A DNA stretch of 64,000 bases from contig OZ010786.1 of the NCBI GenBank assembly GCA_963932465.1, forward strand, positions 274,382,411 through 274,446,410, read 5' to 3'. A program made the position numbers and the translations under genes. Below, in pieces: positions 12,661-24,752 of this stretch (position 1 is its first letter; each line of letters starts with the position of its first letter). The notes beneath the pieces were generated by a model that saw only the letters and a list, made by a program, of their open reading frames with translations, did not search any database and was not told the DNA's origin. The DNA comes from Maratus speciosus (Eukaryota > Arthropoda > Arachnida > Araneae > Salticidae).

Positions 12661-13147
12661 TGACTTGTATAATTGGCATGAAAGAAACTAATTTATACAT
12701 TTTTAATTTCAAATGTATATGAGTGGTACATCAATCAATGAATAAAATAATCTTTTACTTTTCTTTTTTGGGGGGACTTTTTTTTATTATTAATATTAGT
12801 TTCTGAAGAGTTCTTAGAGAATCTGTAAGATTCTAATCCTACAATATTCTGAAAAAGCTCCAGAGAGTGCTGTGGCGTTTATTAGCAATCATTTTACCAA
12901 AAAAGTGCATTCTTTTCTTTGGTTCTAGTTGGTTTTATGATAAACATGATTTTTTCCAGTTACCAGCAAAGGCATCCATTTGGGAAGAAACTTAAATTTA
13001 ATTGGCTTAATTAATAACTTTTGATTGATATCTGGGCTTGTGACAAAAACAAGACTTGACCAAGCCTAGGTACATCACAAACGGCAGATATAGTAGAATT
13101 GCATTCAGGTCATTAATTTTTATCTTAAAGTTAATTCAAATTTAAAA
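12661..13147 (+). other. Intronic sequence without recognised feature
   Basis: AT-rich, includes a short poly-T run (12773-12786). No open frame or repeat was recognised. Confidence 0.4.
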
Positions 13148-13155
13148 ACTTGAAC

Positions 13156-15898
13156 TAGTGATGGGTGATTCCAGAAAAATAGAGTATCGATAAATATCAA
13201 CATTGGATAAAACAGCATCGATCACAGTAAGAATCAATTCTCAAATTCTAGTATCAGATGTTTTAGAATCAATTCTTTGTTTCTCGTACAAATAAGCTTG
13301 AAAACAGTTATTCCAAAACTTAGCGACTATTTAGCAGAAAATTTGATTGTGAATTGCGATAACGGGGATAGATCGATACTACGCTAATTTCAGAGCAAAA
13401 GATGAATGTGGGGACAATAAGCTTTCCAACAATATATGATATGGGGTCAGAAAAAAGGGACAACTACGTCCCTAATGATCAGGAGTGCTAACCGAGGGCA
13501 TAAAGTGCTTGTCAACATCAAATGTACTTTTTGACAAGGTTTGAAAATGGGACAACCAAATGGAAGATGGGGCCAAAACCTTTACAATAAGGTATTACAT
13601 GATGGGTCTGGAGATGGTTGAAGAAGTGTCCCCAAGGAGGGCAAATAAACCCCAAATTGACTTTGGGACATCTCAAGGGTTAAAGCTGGGTAGATGAATA
13701 AGAAGTTGAGAAATGAGGAGAATGGTAAAAGAATCAAGTTAATTGTATGATTAGGGATTGAGATATAATGAGGGGCCCAATGTGGCCAAAACTTGTCCAG
13801 AAGGAGAGCCCTAAATTTTCAAAATGGGCACCCCCTAGTGGTACAAAGATGAAACTAGAATGAGAATGCAGGGGAAAGTGAGAAGTTTTATGTTGTGAAT
13901 TTCATAATTTTTGGGCAAAAAATAGGCAAAATTTTTAAAGAAATAAAAATTTAAAGCACCCTCTTGAGACAAAAAAGGGAAGAAAAAATTATGTAACATA
14001 TGCCAATATTTTTTATTCAAATTTAGACACAGATTGATATAAATTTCATAATTTTCCCATGAGTAGGCGTGAAACTGATAATGCAAAATTAGTTATATTA
14101 CGATGCAAGTAATCTAAAACAAAAGCTAATTTTAATTTTTTTATGGCAATTCTTCATAAAATCGGATCTGATGTGTATTAAGAATAACAATTTATTGACT
14201 AGAGATATCAATAAAAAAAATTACAGTATCGATTAGGGTGTCCAAAGATTTAAATCAACGATTTAAATCGTGATTTTAATCAACTGATTTTTTTTTTTTT
14301 TTTTTTAATCATTGATTAAAATCAAAAATTTTCTAAATGCTTAAAATGTCAAAAAAAGTATTAAAATCTAAGATGAACATAATTTGAAAGTTTCTACAGG
14401 TATTTTGACTTATGAATAAACAAAAATAGAGCTTTAAATAATTATTTCTAAGCTTAATTACTGAGTATTGTAAAAACTTAAAAACAGTTAAGTTTGTAAA
14501 AAACATTGTTTTTATCCAACACAAAACAGTTTCATTTAAAAATGATATTTAATATAATTTGCAATGTCATAATTTCCTTTAGGTAATCATTTTATGCATT
14601 ATTTTACATAAAATAATAAATGTAGCAAGTATAATAAATTTCTGCAAGTAAAAGAATAAGTAGTCAGTGCCTTAGTTTCTAGTTCTACTATTTTAATAAT
14701 ATATTAATTGCAATCTCGAGTCAAAGAAGAATGAAAGAGTAACATCTGCTCAACAGCTAAATTGTAACTGAATGCATAAGAGAAAAAGAACTAATTGGTA
14801 TAAAAATGTTAAGCACAGCAAGAGCTTCTTCAATATAGGTTGAATAAATGGTTTTTTTTTTTTTTTTACTTTGTAACTTATATATGCTAAATAAAAAAAA
14901 AAACTAATTAAAAAATAGCGAAATTTACCTGTAGTTGTAGCCAGAGATTTCTTGTATAAAACTTCCCCATTCAACAGTATTTCTCAACTCATGTGCCCAA
15001 GATCTTACAAAAATAATAAAACTTTATTTCTTTAGAAAAAACAGGATATTATTAAAACATGATGTTATTTAATTGTATTTTTATATTTGTGATTCATAAA
15101 ATTATTAAAAATTAAGGACTATTTATCATACTAAATATTTTTTTTTTTTTTCTTGTATCATTACCCTCATGAAATAGTGCCCTTTTTTGGAACTAGCATC
15201 CTGCTACCTTTTTCTTTCTAAAATGAATACTACATTATTAATTATCATTTTAATAATTAAAGCTTAAAAATGTATATGTTCCTAATTACAGAGTTGATTG
15301 TTTAATAATTATTAATTTGAAGTAGTTTTAACTATTTAATATTAAATGCAGTTAGTAATAATTGTAAGGAATGTTAAATATCACTAGTATTTAATAAAGT
15401 TTTACATAATTATTACAATATTAATGTATATAGCATTATTGTATGATACTAACTAATGAAACTACTAATTTGGAGATTTATAATTTCTGTAATTACAAAC
15501 TAATAATTATAATTTTATTAATTAAAGTGTAAAAACATAGATTATATTTAGCAATTAGTGGTTTAATTGTTTTGGAAACCTAAAACTCTTGATAGCTATT
15601 CAGTATTTGAACGCTGGGAAAAAAAATCATTTAAATAAAAAAAAAATCTGATTTAAATAAAAAAAATCCGATTTTTTTGATTTTTAAAAAAAAATCTGAT
15701 TTTTTTTATTTTTAAAAAAAAATCTGATTTTTTTTATTTTAAAAAAAAAAATCTGATTTTTTTTATTTTTTAAAAAAAATCTGATTTTTTTGATTTTTTA
15801 AAAAAAATCATGATTTTTTTACACCCTAGTATCGATATAATCGAGTTGGCCATAGTATCGATTAAATCAATAACAAATATTTACATTGCCCATCACTA
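13156..15898. mobile_element. Outer non-autonomous hAT-type element (host of a nested one)
   Basis: Termini are TAGTGATGGGTGAT on the left and ATTGCCCATCACTA on the right. The 8-base flanks ACTTGAAC (13148-13155) and ACTTTAAC (15899-15906) match at 7 of 8, which is the hAT signature. The left arm includes an odd G-rich 13400-13850 stretch containing many GGGACA/GGGGCC phrases. No transposase is present. A second element sits at 14234-15828. Confidence 0.7.
14234..15828. mobile_element. Nested hAT-type MITE rich in AATCATGATTTT termini (copy 1)
   Basis: Begins TAGGGTGTCC and ends TTTACACCCTA, with a perfect 8-base duplication GTATCGAT on both sides (14226-14233, 15829-15836). Both ends are built of repeated AAAATC/GATTTT and ATTTAAATC runs; the right end has at least five AAAAAAATCTGATTTTTTT units. 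The centre is non-coding. A second, related copy is at 45818-47473. Confidence 0.85.
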
Positions 15899-15906
15899 AC
15901 TTTAAC

Positions 15907-18478
15907 TAATAAATGTTGGGCTGAGAAACAGAATTATCAGGGTCAAATTAGTTTTTTAAGCATTACTTTTAAAAGTTATAAAGAAGAAACTGGGAATTTT
16001 TATTTAACCCCTTGAGGGGCAGTGGTATGTTTATGAAACCATTTAATTTTAATTCACAAATGCCAAAATGGCACCAGAAAAGTGGCACAGCTATGTTTTT
16101 TGGCACCCAGGGCAGGAAGAAATTTTGCACCTGATAAAATTAGTTCGCACAATTCGTATTTCCCTTGACACCATGTTAAGTTTGTTAATTACTATCTCCT
16201 TCGAGGTCTATTTCAGATACAAGACTTCATTTATATGTATTAAAATAATACAGTAGAAGTTCTTTATAACGCAAACCTAAAAACGCAAGGTTATGCGTTA
16301 TACGGAATTTTGCGTTATATGAATCACATTTTACACATCATTGAATTTACCTTGTAAACATGGCCAAATTTGTGTAAAACATATAAAACTATATTAGAGT
16401 ATCTTTATTTTGCATTCTTTGTCATCTGGATTATCCTAATTATAAATTTTTGCATTATATAGATCATTCCAAATCGTTTAATTTACTTTATAAACATGGT
16501 CCAACTAAAAAAGTACCAAATCATGTTTTATATGTAACTGATTTTCAAAAATGTTTATTGTAATAAGAGCAATTTTTTCATTAAAAAGTTCTGAATTAAG
16601 GAGATAAAGTTGAACTAATGTATCAAATTCAGTTTTCTAGAGTAGCAATTTTTACAATGTGGGAATTCAAGTGCTTCTTAACTTCAATCCTGATTCCACA
16701 GCCGGAATAAAAGAAATTAAGAATTTTCCCCAATCAGCAAAAAATTAAGAAAACTAATTAAGATATCGATTTGAAACTTTCAGAGCCCATGTAGAAAAAT
16801 ATTTTACACCTGTGTATAAAACTTTGCGTTGGTAATTTTTCTTAATTTTTTTCAAAAAATTGACGGCAACAGTACAAAAGTTTGGGGAAAGAACCATACA
16901 AGGGCGAATTTTATTAAAAACCGAACTAAAAAGATATATTTTTCCCGGTCGACCCCTCCATTTAATTTCCGAAAATCGACAGAGCAGAGATTATGTCATG
17001 TTGGCAATCGACTTAATTATTAAACGTTGCCAAATACTAAAAACATAATTTAAAAGCATTTCATCAATTTAGTCGAAGATTATTAATGTGTTCTTTGACA
17101 AGAGTCTTGTGATATGAGTTAAGATTTGGTCTAAGAGGATTTCTCCCCTTTATTTACATTTAAAAATATCTTTTTCCGAAATGTAGTCTTCTTTTACCGC
17201 CATTTTAGAACATTAACATCGCATTCATTTCTCAGATTCTACGGGCCAAATTTCAACGAGAATTGATTCACTCAACTTAGCTTACGATTTTCTAGCAGTT
17301 TTTAGCTCCACCTTTTAGTGCAAGGGGGCGCATTTTTATTTCGGGTTCTGTGGACTCAATTTCAACTAGGTTTTACTGATTTCAATTTGGTTTTCGATTG
17401 TCTTACAGTTTTTAGTTCTGCCTTCCACCGCCAGGGCATTTTTATCTGAGGTTTCATGGGCCCTATTTTTGCGTAATGTTTTTCTTTTAACTCATCTTAT
17501 GATTCTCTTCAGATTTTCCGGCACGTGCACAGCGCACCTGTTATACAGGGACGCGTGCAAGAGATTAATTTTGAAAGAGATAAATTTGAATGTAGGTATT
17601 TGGTGATTAGAGATGTGTGCGTAGCAGGTCCTGTCTACGTTGCCGAAGACAGTGGGGACCCATGCCAGGGGTTCATTTTGAGAGATTCATTATTAGTGTT
17701 TTTTTAATTTTAATATGAATAGAGGTTTTAATTGTTCGCAGTTTGTTTGGAAAAATCTACAAACAATGTTCTTTTGATACCAGAAATGTGACTCCAAATT
17801 GCTAACAAGTCTTTTCATTTATAAATTGGAGGCTAGACAGTTAGAAACCTCCATCAGCGATTGACAATTATGGATCTCTCCATACCCCATTTCACTGAAT
17901 TTCTTCAAAACATTAATACATACACAAAAGAAAAGTTCAACAATTCTTATTTATTTTCAAAATATGTGAAATAATTTCGGTTCAAAGCTCCTCTCAATTT
18001 GACACCCCCTATTTAATCACTTTGCGCCTCAATTCAGGTACATAATTATCTGAGGTACCAAGTGTATTGAGCCATCCCTAGAAACATTTACAGAAGCTTT
18101 TCCTTTGTTCATTATTTGGGTATAACAAAATATCTTACTAAAGAAAATATTCACACAGAGACACACAAATTTTTTTTTTAAATCAACAATTTTTATTTAT
18201 TGTCAAAATATGAGAGATAATTTCGGTTTAAACCTCTCTCAATTTGGCACCTTTTGGGCTCGGCACCCGGGGCGGCCGCCCCCTTTAAAAAATTATTGGT
18301 TTATTATGTATGTGAAATAAGCTTTTCTTATTTACAAATAAATTTGTTTTCAAATTCCGGTGTTATTCATTAATTTCAACACTTTAGCTATGAAATTGCT
18401 CTGCCCCTGAAAGGGTTAAAATTTTTATTTTGAATTTAAATTTTGAATTTTTAAAGGGTTTTATTTTCTTATCTTCTC

Positions 18479-18481
<3 letters not shown>
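15907..18481 (+). other. Intronic sequence with a pogo-like terminal motif and short direct repeats
   Basis: At 16250 the text CAGTAGAAGTTCTTTATAACG resembles the Tigger/pogo 5' terminus (CAGT..AACCTC..TATAACG type); no matching right end was found, so it may be a truncated copy. Two diverged copies of an ~80-base unit (TCAACAATT..TTTATTT..CAAAATATG...CTCTCAATTTG) lie at about 17936 and 18182. The open frames at 16829-17048 and 17525-17707 show no recognised domain. Confidence 0.4.

Positions 18482-18521
<40 letters not shown>
18482..18521. repeat. (TA)n microsatellite
   Basis: Twenty TA/AT units in uninterrupted alternation, next to the TA target site of the following MITE. Shorter (TA)n runs also lie at about 19321-19343, 22096-22112, 22457-22471 and 62895-62912. 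Confidence 0.95.
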
Positions 18522-18523
<2 letters not shown>

Positions 18524-18543
18524 GTGCTTAATTTTTATATATA

Positions 18544-19022
18544 CAGGGTGGTTATAATTAAACTTCCCCTATAAACAGCATCCTACAGCACAAATGGTTG
18601 AGCGGAAGGCAATGAAATTTGGTATGTAGACTAGACACGAGATGCGCTCACGAAATTTCAAAAAAAAAAAAAAAAATTAGTTCCAAAATGTCCACCAGAT
18701 GGCACTTTTTCCAGAAAAAACATTAAATTTAACACAATAAACAACCAAAACGGAATACAAAAACAATATTAACAATCAAGAACAAGAATTATGAATAATA
18801 AAATTTAAAACTGGCTGTTTTGGCTGTTTATTGTGTTAAATTTAATGTTTTTCTGGGAAAAGCGCCATCTGGTGGACATTTTGGAACTTTTTTTTTTTTT
18901 TTTTTCGAAATTCCATGAGCGCATCTCGTGTATAGTCTATATACCAAACTTCATTGCATTTCGTTCACCCGTTTGCGCTGTAGCATGCTGTTTATAGGGG
19001 AAGTTTAATTATAACCACCCTG
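18544..19022. mobile_element. Palindromic MITE, mariner-like termini CAGGGTGG, TA target site
   Basis: Begins CAGGGTGGTTATAATTAAAC and ends with its inverse, flanked by TA on both sides. Complementarity runs through most of the 479 bases, including an internal AACACAATAAACA / TGTTTATTGTGTT pair. A TA duplication with CAGGGTG termini suggests the Tc1/mariner superfamily, but no transposase is present, so the assignment is tentative. Confidence 0.75.
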
Positions 19023-19024
19023 TA

Positions 19025-19472
19025 TATATATTAAAGCTGCATGAACTGTAGGTTTGCTTGCAGGCCCAACCAGTGATTTGTCAGGAATCTGTTTAGAAAT
19101 AAAAATTTGGTGCTTTAAAGAATCTTTTGCAAAATTTTCTATCTTGAAATAGGGGCCTTCACACAAATTTTTAACTTAAAACAGGACTCTTCACATAATT
19201 CTTTGTCTTTAAAATATACTTTTCCATCTCCAAGTTGAACTTTTCGCAAATTTATCATTTTAAACTAAAATCTGATCTGTCACAAAATTGTTGAAATTAC
19301 CAGAGAGCATATTATCCAGTTAATATATATATATATATATATAATAAATAATCTTGTTAAATATACATGAAAGGCATCAAAATCATAATTTTAAATTCAC
19401 AAAATCAGGACAATATTTCACAAATAATAATAATAACAATCTTCACAATTTTACAAAAAACAGAACCCTGTG
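19025..19472 (+). other. Intronic sequence with a dispersed repeat shared with 10.8-11.0 kb
   Basis: No gene. See the block at 10805-11015 for the related copy. A (TA)n tract lies at 19321-19343. Confidence 0.4.
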
Positions 19473-19983
19473 AGTAAAGCAGACCTGCCAACTGCTACGA
19501 TTTGGACCTATAAACTACAATGCTACGAAAATCGGTCTTGAACTACGATTTTTTTCAAAAAACACAAACGCATTTTTTGTTTCTAGTTGCAATTTTTATC
19601 CCGCACAGCATATTTTTCAGGAGTGATTGATTCTGTTATGAAATTTCCAAAATTTCAACGTATTCATTTCCGAAAGTTTTAAAAAATCCGTTTAAAAAAT
19701 AGCCATTAGTCTGAAAAAAATCTGGGCTGCAAAACAAACTTCTTAACATAAAACACTCTTTATGTATATTAACCAGGAGTGAATCGTGTTTCTGTAAATA
19801 TTTATACAGGAATTATCTTCCTTAGAAACAAGGGTGCCATTTTAAGAATTTCTGAATGGGGGAGGGGTGGTTCTTTAAGGGGCAAGGTCGCACGATTCGC
19901 GAATTTCTTCAAAAGTTCATGATAAAAAATGCTGATTTCAACAAAGAATCATGATAGAACTAGTCGGATGTACCAATCCCAAA

Positions 19984-21033
19984 ACTTTCTTCTATCTCAT
20001 ACATGTTAATACTTCAAAATTCGCTATCACGCTGCCAAAATTAAATGGCAATCTATGCATCTCATGAGGATTCTAAAGATATGAAATTCCATGCATTAGT
20101 TCTTGAGATATGACTATCGCTGAAATCGTCTAAATTCAGCAAAATGCTGCCTAGCAGCGCCACCTATTGGGTGATTTATACCAAATCCTAATCAGCAACA
20201 ATTTATGTCAACGTCTGACTGAATCTGAAGTTTGGAGAAAATCCGTACATTAGTTTTTGAGATAGAGCAATAGCGAAAATCGTGAAAATTTCTGCATAGC
20301 AGCGCCACCTATTCGGTGATTAACACCAAAACCTAATTAACAACAACTTGTGTCAACATACAACTAAATCTGAAGTTAGATGAAAATTGGTCCATTAGTT
20401 CTATTGATAGAGCTATTGAGGCAATCGTGGAAAAGGCAGCAGAGAAGCGCCACCTATTGGGCGATTTACACCAACACCTAATCGGTAGCAAGTCATATCA
20501 AGGACTAACTTAATCTGAAGTTTGATGAAAATCCGTGCGTTAGTTCTTAAGATAGAGCTATTGGGGAAATCGTGTAAATCCTGCAAAATTCATCATAACA
20601 GCGCCACCTGTTGGGCGATTTACACCAAAACGTAATCATCATCAATTCATATCAAAGACTAATTAAATCTGAAGTTTGATCAAAATCCGTGCATTAGTTC
20701 TTGAGATAGAGCTATTGCGAAAATCGTGAAAAATGCAGCATTGCAGCACCACCTGTTGAGCGATTTACACCAAAAACTAATCAGCATCAATTTGTATTAG
20801 GCACTAACTGAATATCAATTTTTATTAAATTCCGTGCATTAGTTCTTGAGATAGAGCGCCCACAAAATTTGTGTCACATACACACAGACAGACTCACAGA
20901 GTCACAGACAGACATTTTGTAAAAACACGTTTTTTGGAATCTCTGACCCCTAAAACGTGTAAATCCGTCGAAAACCGGAATTCGAAAATTTTCATGAATC
21001 CAATACTTTCTTCTTGTAAAGATAGAAGAAAGT
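19984..21033. mobile_element. Transposon with ACTTTCTTCTATCT termini and a 5-unit ~145-bp internal tandem array
   Basis: The left end is ACTTTCTTCTATCTC; the right end is AAGATAGAAGAAAGT, itself forming a terminal hairpin with the ACTTTCTTCTTG just before it. Inside, a ~145-base unit (AGCGCCACCTATTGGGCGATTT ... GTGCATTAGTTCTTGAGATAGAGC type) repeats; the CACCT landmark falls at 20161, 20306, 20451, 20605 and 20750. After the array comes a CACACAGACAGAC tract. No coding frame. Superfamily not assigned; target-site duplication not clear. Confidence 0.65.
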
Positions 21034-21281
21034 AAAAATATAAATTACGATTGTGGGAAAAAAATGTGAATAGTTTGAAATGATCGCAGGAAAAAAATAG
21101 TGAATTTCGTCAAATTTTACTGCACTGGGCTAAAAGATTGGAGCCAAACTCCTTTTACAAGTGTAAAAAAAAAAAAAAAAAATTGCGAAACAAAAAGAAA
21201 CTCTAACAATCGTATAAAAAGTTTCAGAGGAAAAAATTTACTATATTGATATTAGATGTAAATTTCCAACTGGGCGAAAAA

Positions 21282-21357
21282 TGTCCGGACCAGGATTCGA
21301 ACCCGGGACCTCCCTGGCTGAAGCCGCCAGTGCTCTGCCATCTGAGCTATCCCGGAC
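21282..21357 (-). tRNA. tRNA-like head of the SINE, left arm (pseudo-tRNA)
   Basis: Read on the minus strand it has a 7-bp acceptor GTCCGGG/TCCGGAC (one G-T pair), a D-arm GCTC/GAGC (A-box), a CTGGC/GCCAG anticodon stem and a T-arm CCGGG-TTCGAAT-CCTGG (B-box). The anticodon loop GGCTTCA lacks U33, and an extra base stands between acceptor and D-arm. Treated as a SINE promoter head, not a decoding tRNA. Confidence 0.6.
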
Positions 21358-21658
21358 GATTCTGGTCGAACTTTTTCACCCAGCTAACCTTGATGATTAC
21401 AGCATCTGGTCTGAAACCTGGTTCTTCTCAACAGAATAAATCTCAGGTAATGGAACTCCAGAAATCGCTGGATACGAAATTACACTAGATTAATATTAAC
21501 TAACTAATATTAACTGTTAATATTAATCTAGTGTAATTTCGTATCCAGCGATTTCTGGAGTTCCATTACCTGAGATTTATTCTGTTGAGCTGAACCAGGT
21601 TTCAGACCAGATGCTGTAATCATCAAGGTTAGCTGGGTGAAAAAGTTCGACCAGAATC

Positions 21659-21734
21659 GTCCGGGATAGCTCAGATGGCAGAGCACTGGCGGCTTCAGCC
21701 AGGGAGGTCCCGGGTTCGAATCCTGATCCGGACA
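21659..21734 (+). tRNA. tRNA-like head of the SINE, right arm (pseudo-tRNA)
   Basis: Inverse partner of the minus-strand copy, differing by single bases (for example CCTGA for CCTGG in the T-stem 3' strand). It shares the same non-canonical anticodon loop. It probably supplies internal Pol III A and B boxes. Confidence 0.6.
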
Positions 21735-21972
21735 TTTTTCGCCCAGTTGGAAATTTACATCTAATATGATTTGTTTACCAATTAGAATAATTGTGTTAAT
21801 ATTAATCTAGTGTTACTATATTGAGTTGAAAGACTGAAACCTTATTCCTTTTACGAATGTCAAAAGATGGCTGCGTAACAAGAAAAACCAACCAACCAAC
21901 CAACCTCCAGATTAATTTAAATTTTGTGTGCTACGATTTCTCATTTTCAAAGGCTGGCAGGTCTGGTAAAGT

Positions 21973-22094
21973 TTGGACAGACCACTGCTTGTACAGTTCT
22001 TTCTACTAACACTTTCAGCCCTGAGCTATTTCAACTGCATATCTCCCTCTGGGTATTTACTACTTTCATGATTTTTTAAAAAATACTTGGAAGA

Positions 22095-22125
<31 letters not shown>

Positions 22126-23018
22126 TAGGCTTCAAATTGTTCTTATTCATAATGAAAAACTATTTAAATATACTAAAAATTAATATTTAATGAGAAATTA
22201 TTGAAAAAAAAGCATTTTTTATAATTTAAAAAAAGTTCCAGATAAGAAAACATCATTTTTTAACATAAAATTTTACATGGACTTAAATAAAAACGTACCC
22301 AAATGTTTTACAAATATCTGAAAATTGGTTTTATTTGTATATAAGCATTATTGTGTGGTACATTTCAAAGCACGGATTTGAACCAAAGAGCAACTTACTG
22401 ATTTTAAGCTCTGGTTCTAGATATTTTCATATGCTTACTTCTGTTTAGTGTTGCATCTATATATATATATATTTTTTTTTTTTCAAAATAAAAGGTCCGT
22501 AGATCATATCTGAAAAGACTGTGAATGTATATAGTCGGTACTTTTATAGTTCAAAGAGTTAAATTTGACACCGAGAGACTCTCGAGCTTAGTTCGCTTCA
22601 CCAAAAATGGTAACTTGAGTCACACTCGGGCTTAGACCTGTTAATAATTTGATGCACTTAGTGTCAATTTTCAAAAATAGTGATTTATACCACATGGCTT
22701 TAACAGGCTCAAATAATTGACTGCAGAAATGTAGTTTTACTTGCCAGATGGCAGGAAACAAATTAGTTAGAAAGTAACCAAAATCAGCAATTTTCTGAAG
22801 TTTATGCTATTATTTCATAAACAAAATTACTTGGATAACAATGCATTCTACTTCTTAGTGTATAGAATTCAGTGTAGACATGAATACATTTTTTAAATAA
22901 TAAAAAATGTTCCTTATATTTCCATTATAACTGTTTTTTTTTAAATAAATTAAACTTTTTGATAACTTTGTAAGCATTTTTAAAAAACATTGAAATAATT
23001 ATATGTTGCATCTTTCAG
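21973..23018 (+). other. End of the large SIRT7 intron
   Basis: AT-rich, with (TA)n tracts and poly-T runs; no gene or repeat recognised. The last bases (TGCATCTTTCAG) form the acceptor of the next exon. Confidence 0.5.
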
Positions 23019-23085
23019 GCAAATGTGATGAAGTTATGAAGAAAGTGATGAATTACTTGGGCATAAATGTACCAAAATATGAAAA
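23019..23085 (+). CDS. SIRT7: SIRT7, penultimate exon
   Basis: A 67-base exon between TCTTTCAG and AA|GTATGT. It completes the Gly codon begun at 7361, then encodes 'KCDEVMKKVMNYLGINVPKYE' and the first two bases of a Lys codon. Vertebrate SIRT7 has 'GKCDDVMRLLMAELGLEIP' at this place, so homology is clear although the exon is far too short to be noticed as an open frame. It forms part of the C-terminal helix after the NAD-binding fold. Confidence 0.92.
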
Positions 23086-23329
23086 GTATGTTTCATTTTT
23101 ATTATAACTTATTAGTACATAATTGTTTTATTTGATTATTTGTTGTGCTCAAAATTATTCATAAAATATTGCCATATCTTATATAAAATAACTAAAACAT
23201 GCAATTGTATTTTCAATGTTTAACTGGGTTTTTCTGTCTTTTGGCTAACATCAAAAACTTTGTAAGGGAAAAAAACCTCTCTTTTAGTTTGTTTTTTTTC
23301 TCTGAAAGTCTCATAAATAAATGTGTGCA

Positions 23330-24752
23330 TCTATATAATAAAAGCCGAAGTCATGTGACTGTCATCAATAGTTCCGGGCTGACCACTTCACTTTTTATAT
23401 GCCAAACGAACATTTCGGTACTTTTATATTAGTCGGGCGCAGGTGATAAATCGCCAAATATTCTTCCATCGCCATCATTTCATTAAAAATATAAACCTAT
23501 CACTCATTTCATTTAAAATAAATCTTTCACTTAAAATACACATATTTCATTTACCTCATTTAAAATACAATAAATAAATAAATATTTTTCCAGAATATGT
23601 TCTTGGCGAGAGAAAAAAATGGCATCGTATTTTCCGTCAATCTATATCCTATTTCATATACATAAGCAATTTTTTCCATATGTATACAATTTATTTAATC
23701 TAAAGAAGCCAATAATCTATTTTTATATAGAAACAGAAGTAATTTCTATGTAAACAAATATTGTATAATATGTGTAAATAAAATGTTTATATGCAAATAA
23801 ATACATATAAATAAAAATAAAAGTTCACCAGGTTTGTTTTCATAGCTATTTATATATTTTATCGACGTATTTCATGTTCTGAAGCCCGAATTGTGCCAAG
23901 CTTTAAAATAAAAATGCCAAGTCCCCTGTAATGGAAAAGTACCTAAATAAACAATTAATCGTAATAATAATAACATAAACTAAAATATTTCATTTCAGTA
24001 TCAAAGTATTGTGCCTAATTTACATTCAAATAAATATATATTCCAAGATAATTTCAATTGAAATTAAGTCGACATCTTTCTATTTCACTTCATAATGTAA
24101 ACAAACACAAGAGATTCATTCATCATAAAATAGTAGAAAATATTAGACCATGGTGGTAATCATTCGCAAAGCAGATTCTCTAACAATGAATGGACGTTTT
24201 TTACCTTTATGACGTCAAAGTAGGTAAATTGGTGGCGCTAATGTTTGTTAACGGTTTGCATTCACGAGGGTTTTATTTTGCTATTTGTCTTAGTTACGTT
24301 ACTATGAACTCAGAAATCAAATCCATAAAAGCAAAAGTATATATATTCATTATTTAGTTCAGTAGTGAAAGAATTTTTATAAATGCATGATTTGCAAAAT
24401 TTGAATAAATTTATTAATACTAAAAAATAGCATTGAAGTAACAGCATGTTTAAGTAAAATAAGTTTAATTTAGATAATTTATGAACAAATCTCAGTTTAA
24501 ACACTTGAAATTTCACTCATTTTTACAGCTACAGAAATTAAATGGTATTTGTCAAAAAAGACGAAGTACGACGCATAACAACAAAAATATATGAAATGTT
24601 ATCAAGTTCGCAAATAATTCTTGATTTCTCTATCGGAATCTTTGGACTCGGGGAAGGATTGAGCAAGTCAATTAGTTTAAGAATTAAAGTAACATGATGC
24701 AATGTTTAGCCTACATTTAAGGGAGACCAAACTGGTCGCCAGAGGCGGCTAG
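23330..24752 (+). mobile_element. Non-autonomous Helitron, 1423 bp, in the last SIRT7 intron
   Basis: Starts TCTATATAATAAAAG, a classic arthropod Helitron 5' terminus, immediately after an A. It ends CTAG immediately before a T, so it occupies an A/T dinucleotide without duplication. Just upstream of the end is the hairpin GACCA-AAC-TGGTC. No Rep/helicase is coded. It shares blocks with 2300-2700 and 4590-4970 and contains a GGTACTTTT...AAAAGTACC segment (23416-23943). Confidence 0.8.

Larger units (their letters stand above)
21250..21812. mobile_element. tRNA-derived SINE pair in inverted (foldback) arrangement, 12-bp TSD
   Basis: Two nearly identical ~250-base arms face each other around a centre near 21500. 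Each arm contains a tRNA-like head and an ordinary body. The whole is flanked by the 12-base direct repeat TTACTATATTGA (21238-21249 and 21813-21824), so the two arms appear to have arrived as one insertion. Known biology: long, variable duplications fit target-primed reverse transcription; inverted pairs can arise by template switching. Confidence 0.8.
19481..21964. mobile_element. hAT-type non-autonomous element with AGACCTGCCA termini (copy 1), two nested insertions
   Basis: Begins AGACCTGCCAACTGCTACGA and ends CTGGCAGGTCT; flanks AGTAAAGC (19473-19480) and GGTAAAGT (21965-21972) share GTAAAG. The family copy at 29199-30873 is collinear with it. This copy carries two extra insertions: the element 19984-21033 and the foldback SINE 21250-21812. 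Residual minisatellite phrases (AATTTCTTCAAAAG, GAATTTCGTCAAA) persist on both sides of the insertion. No transposase. Confidence 0.75.

Noticed and set aside
21282..21734. Two functional tRNA genes
   Set aside because: Register of acceptor and D-arm is off by one, the anticodon loop lacks U33, and both sit in a SINE with a target duplication.
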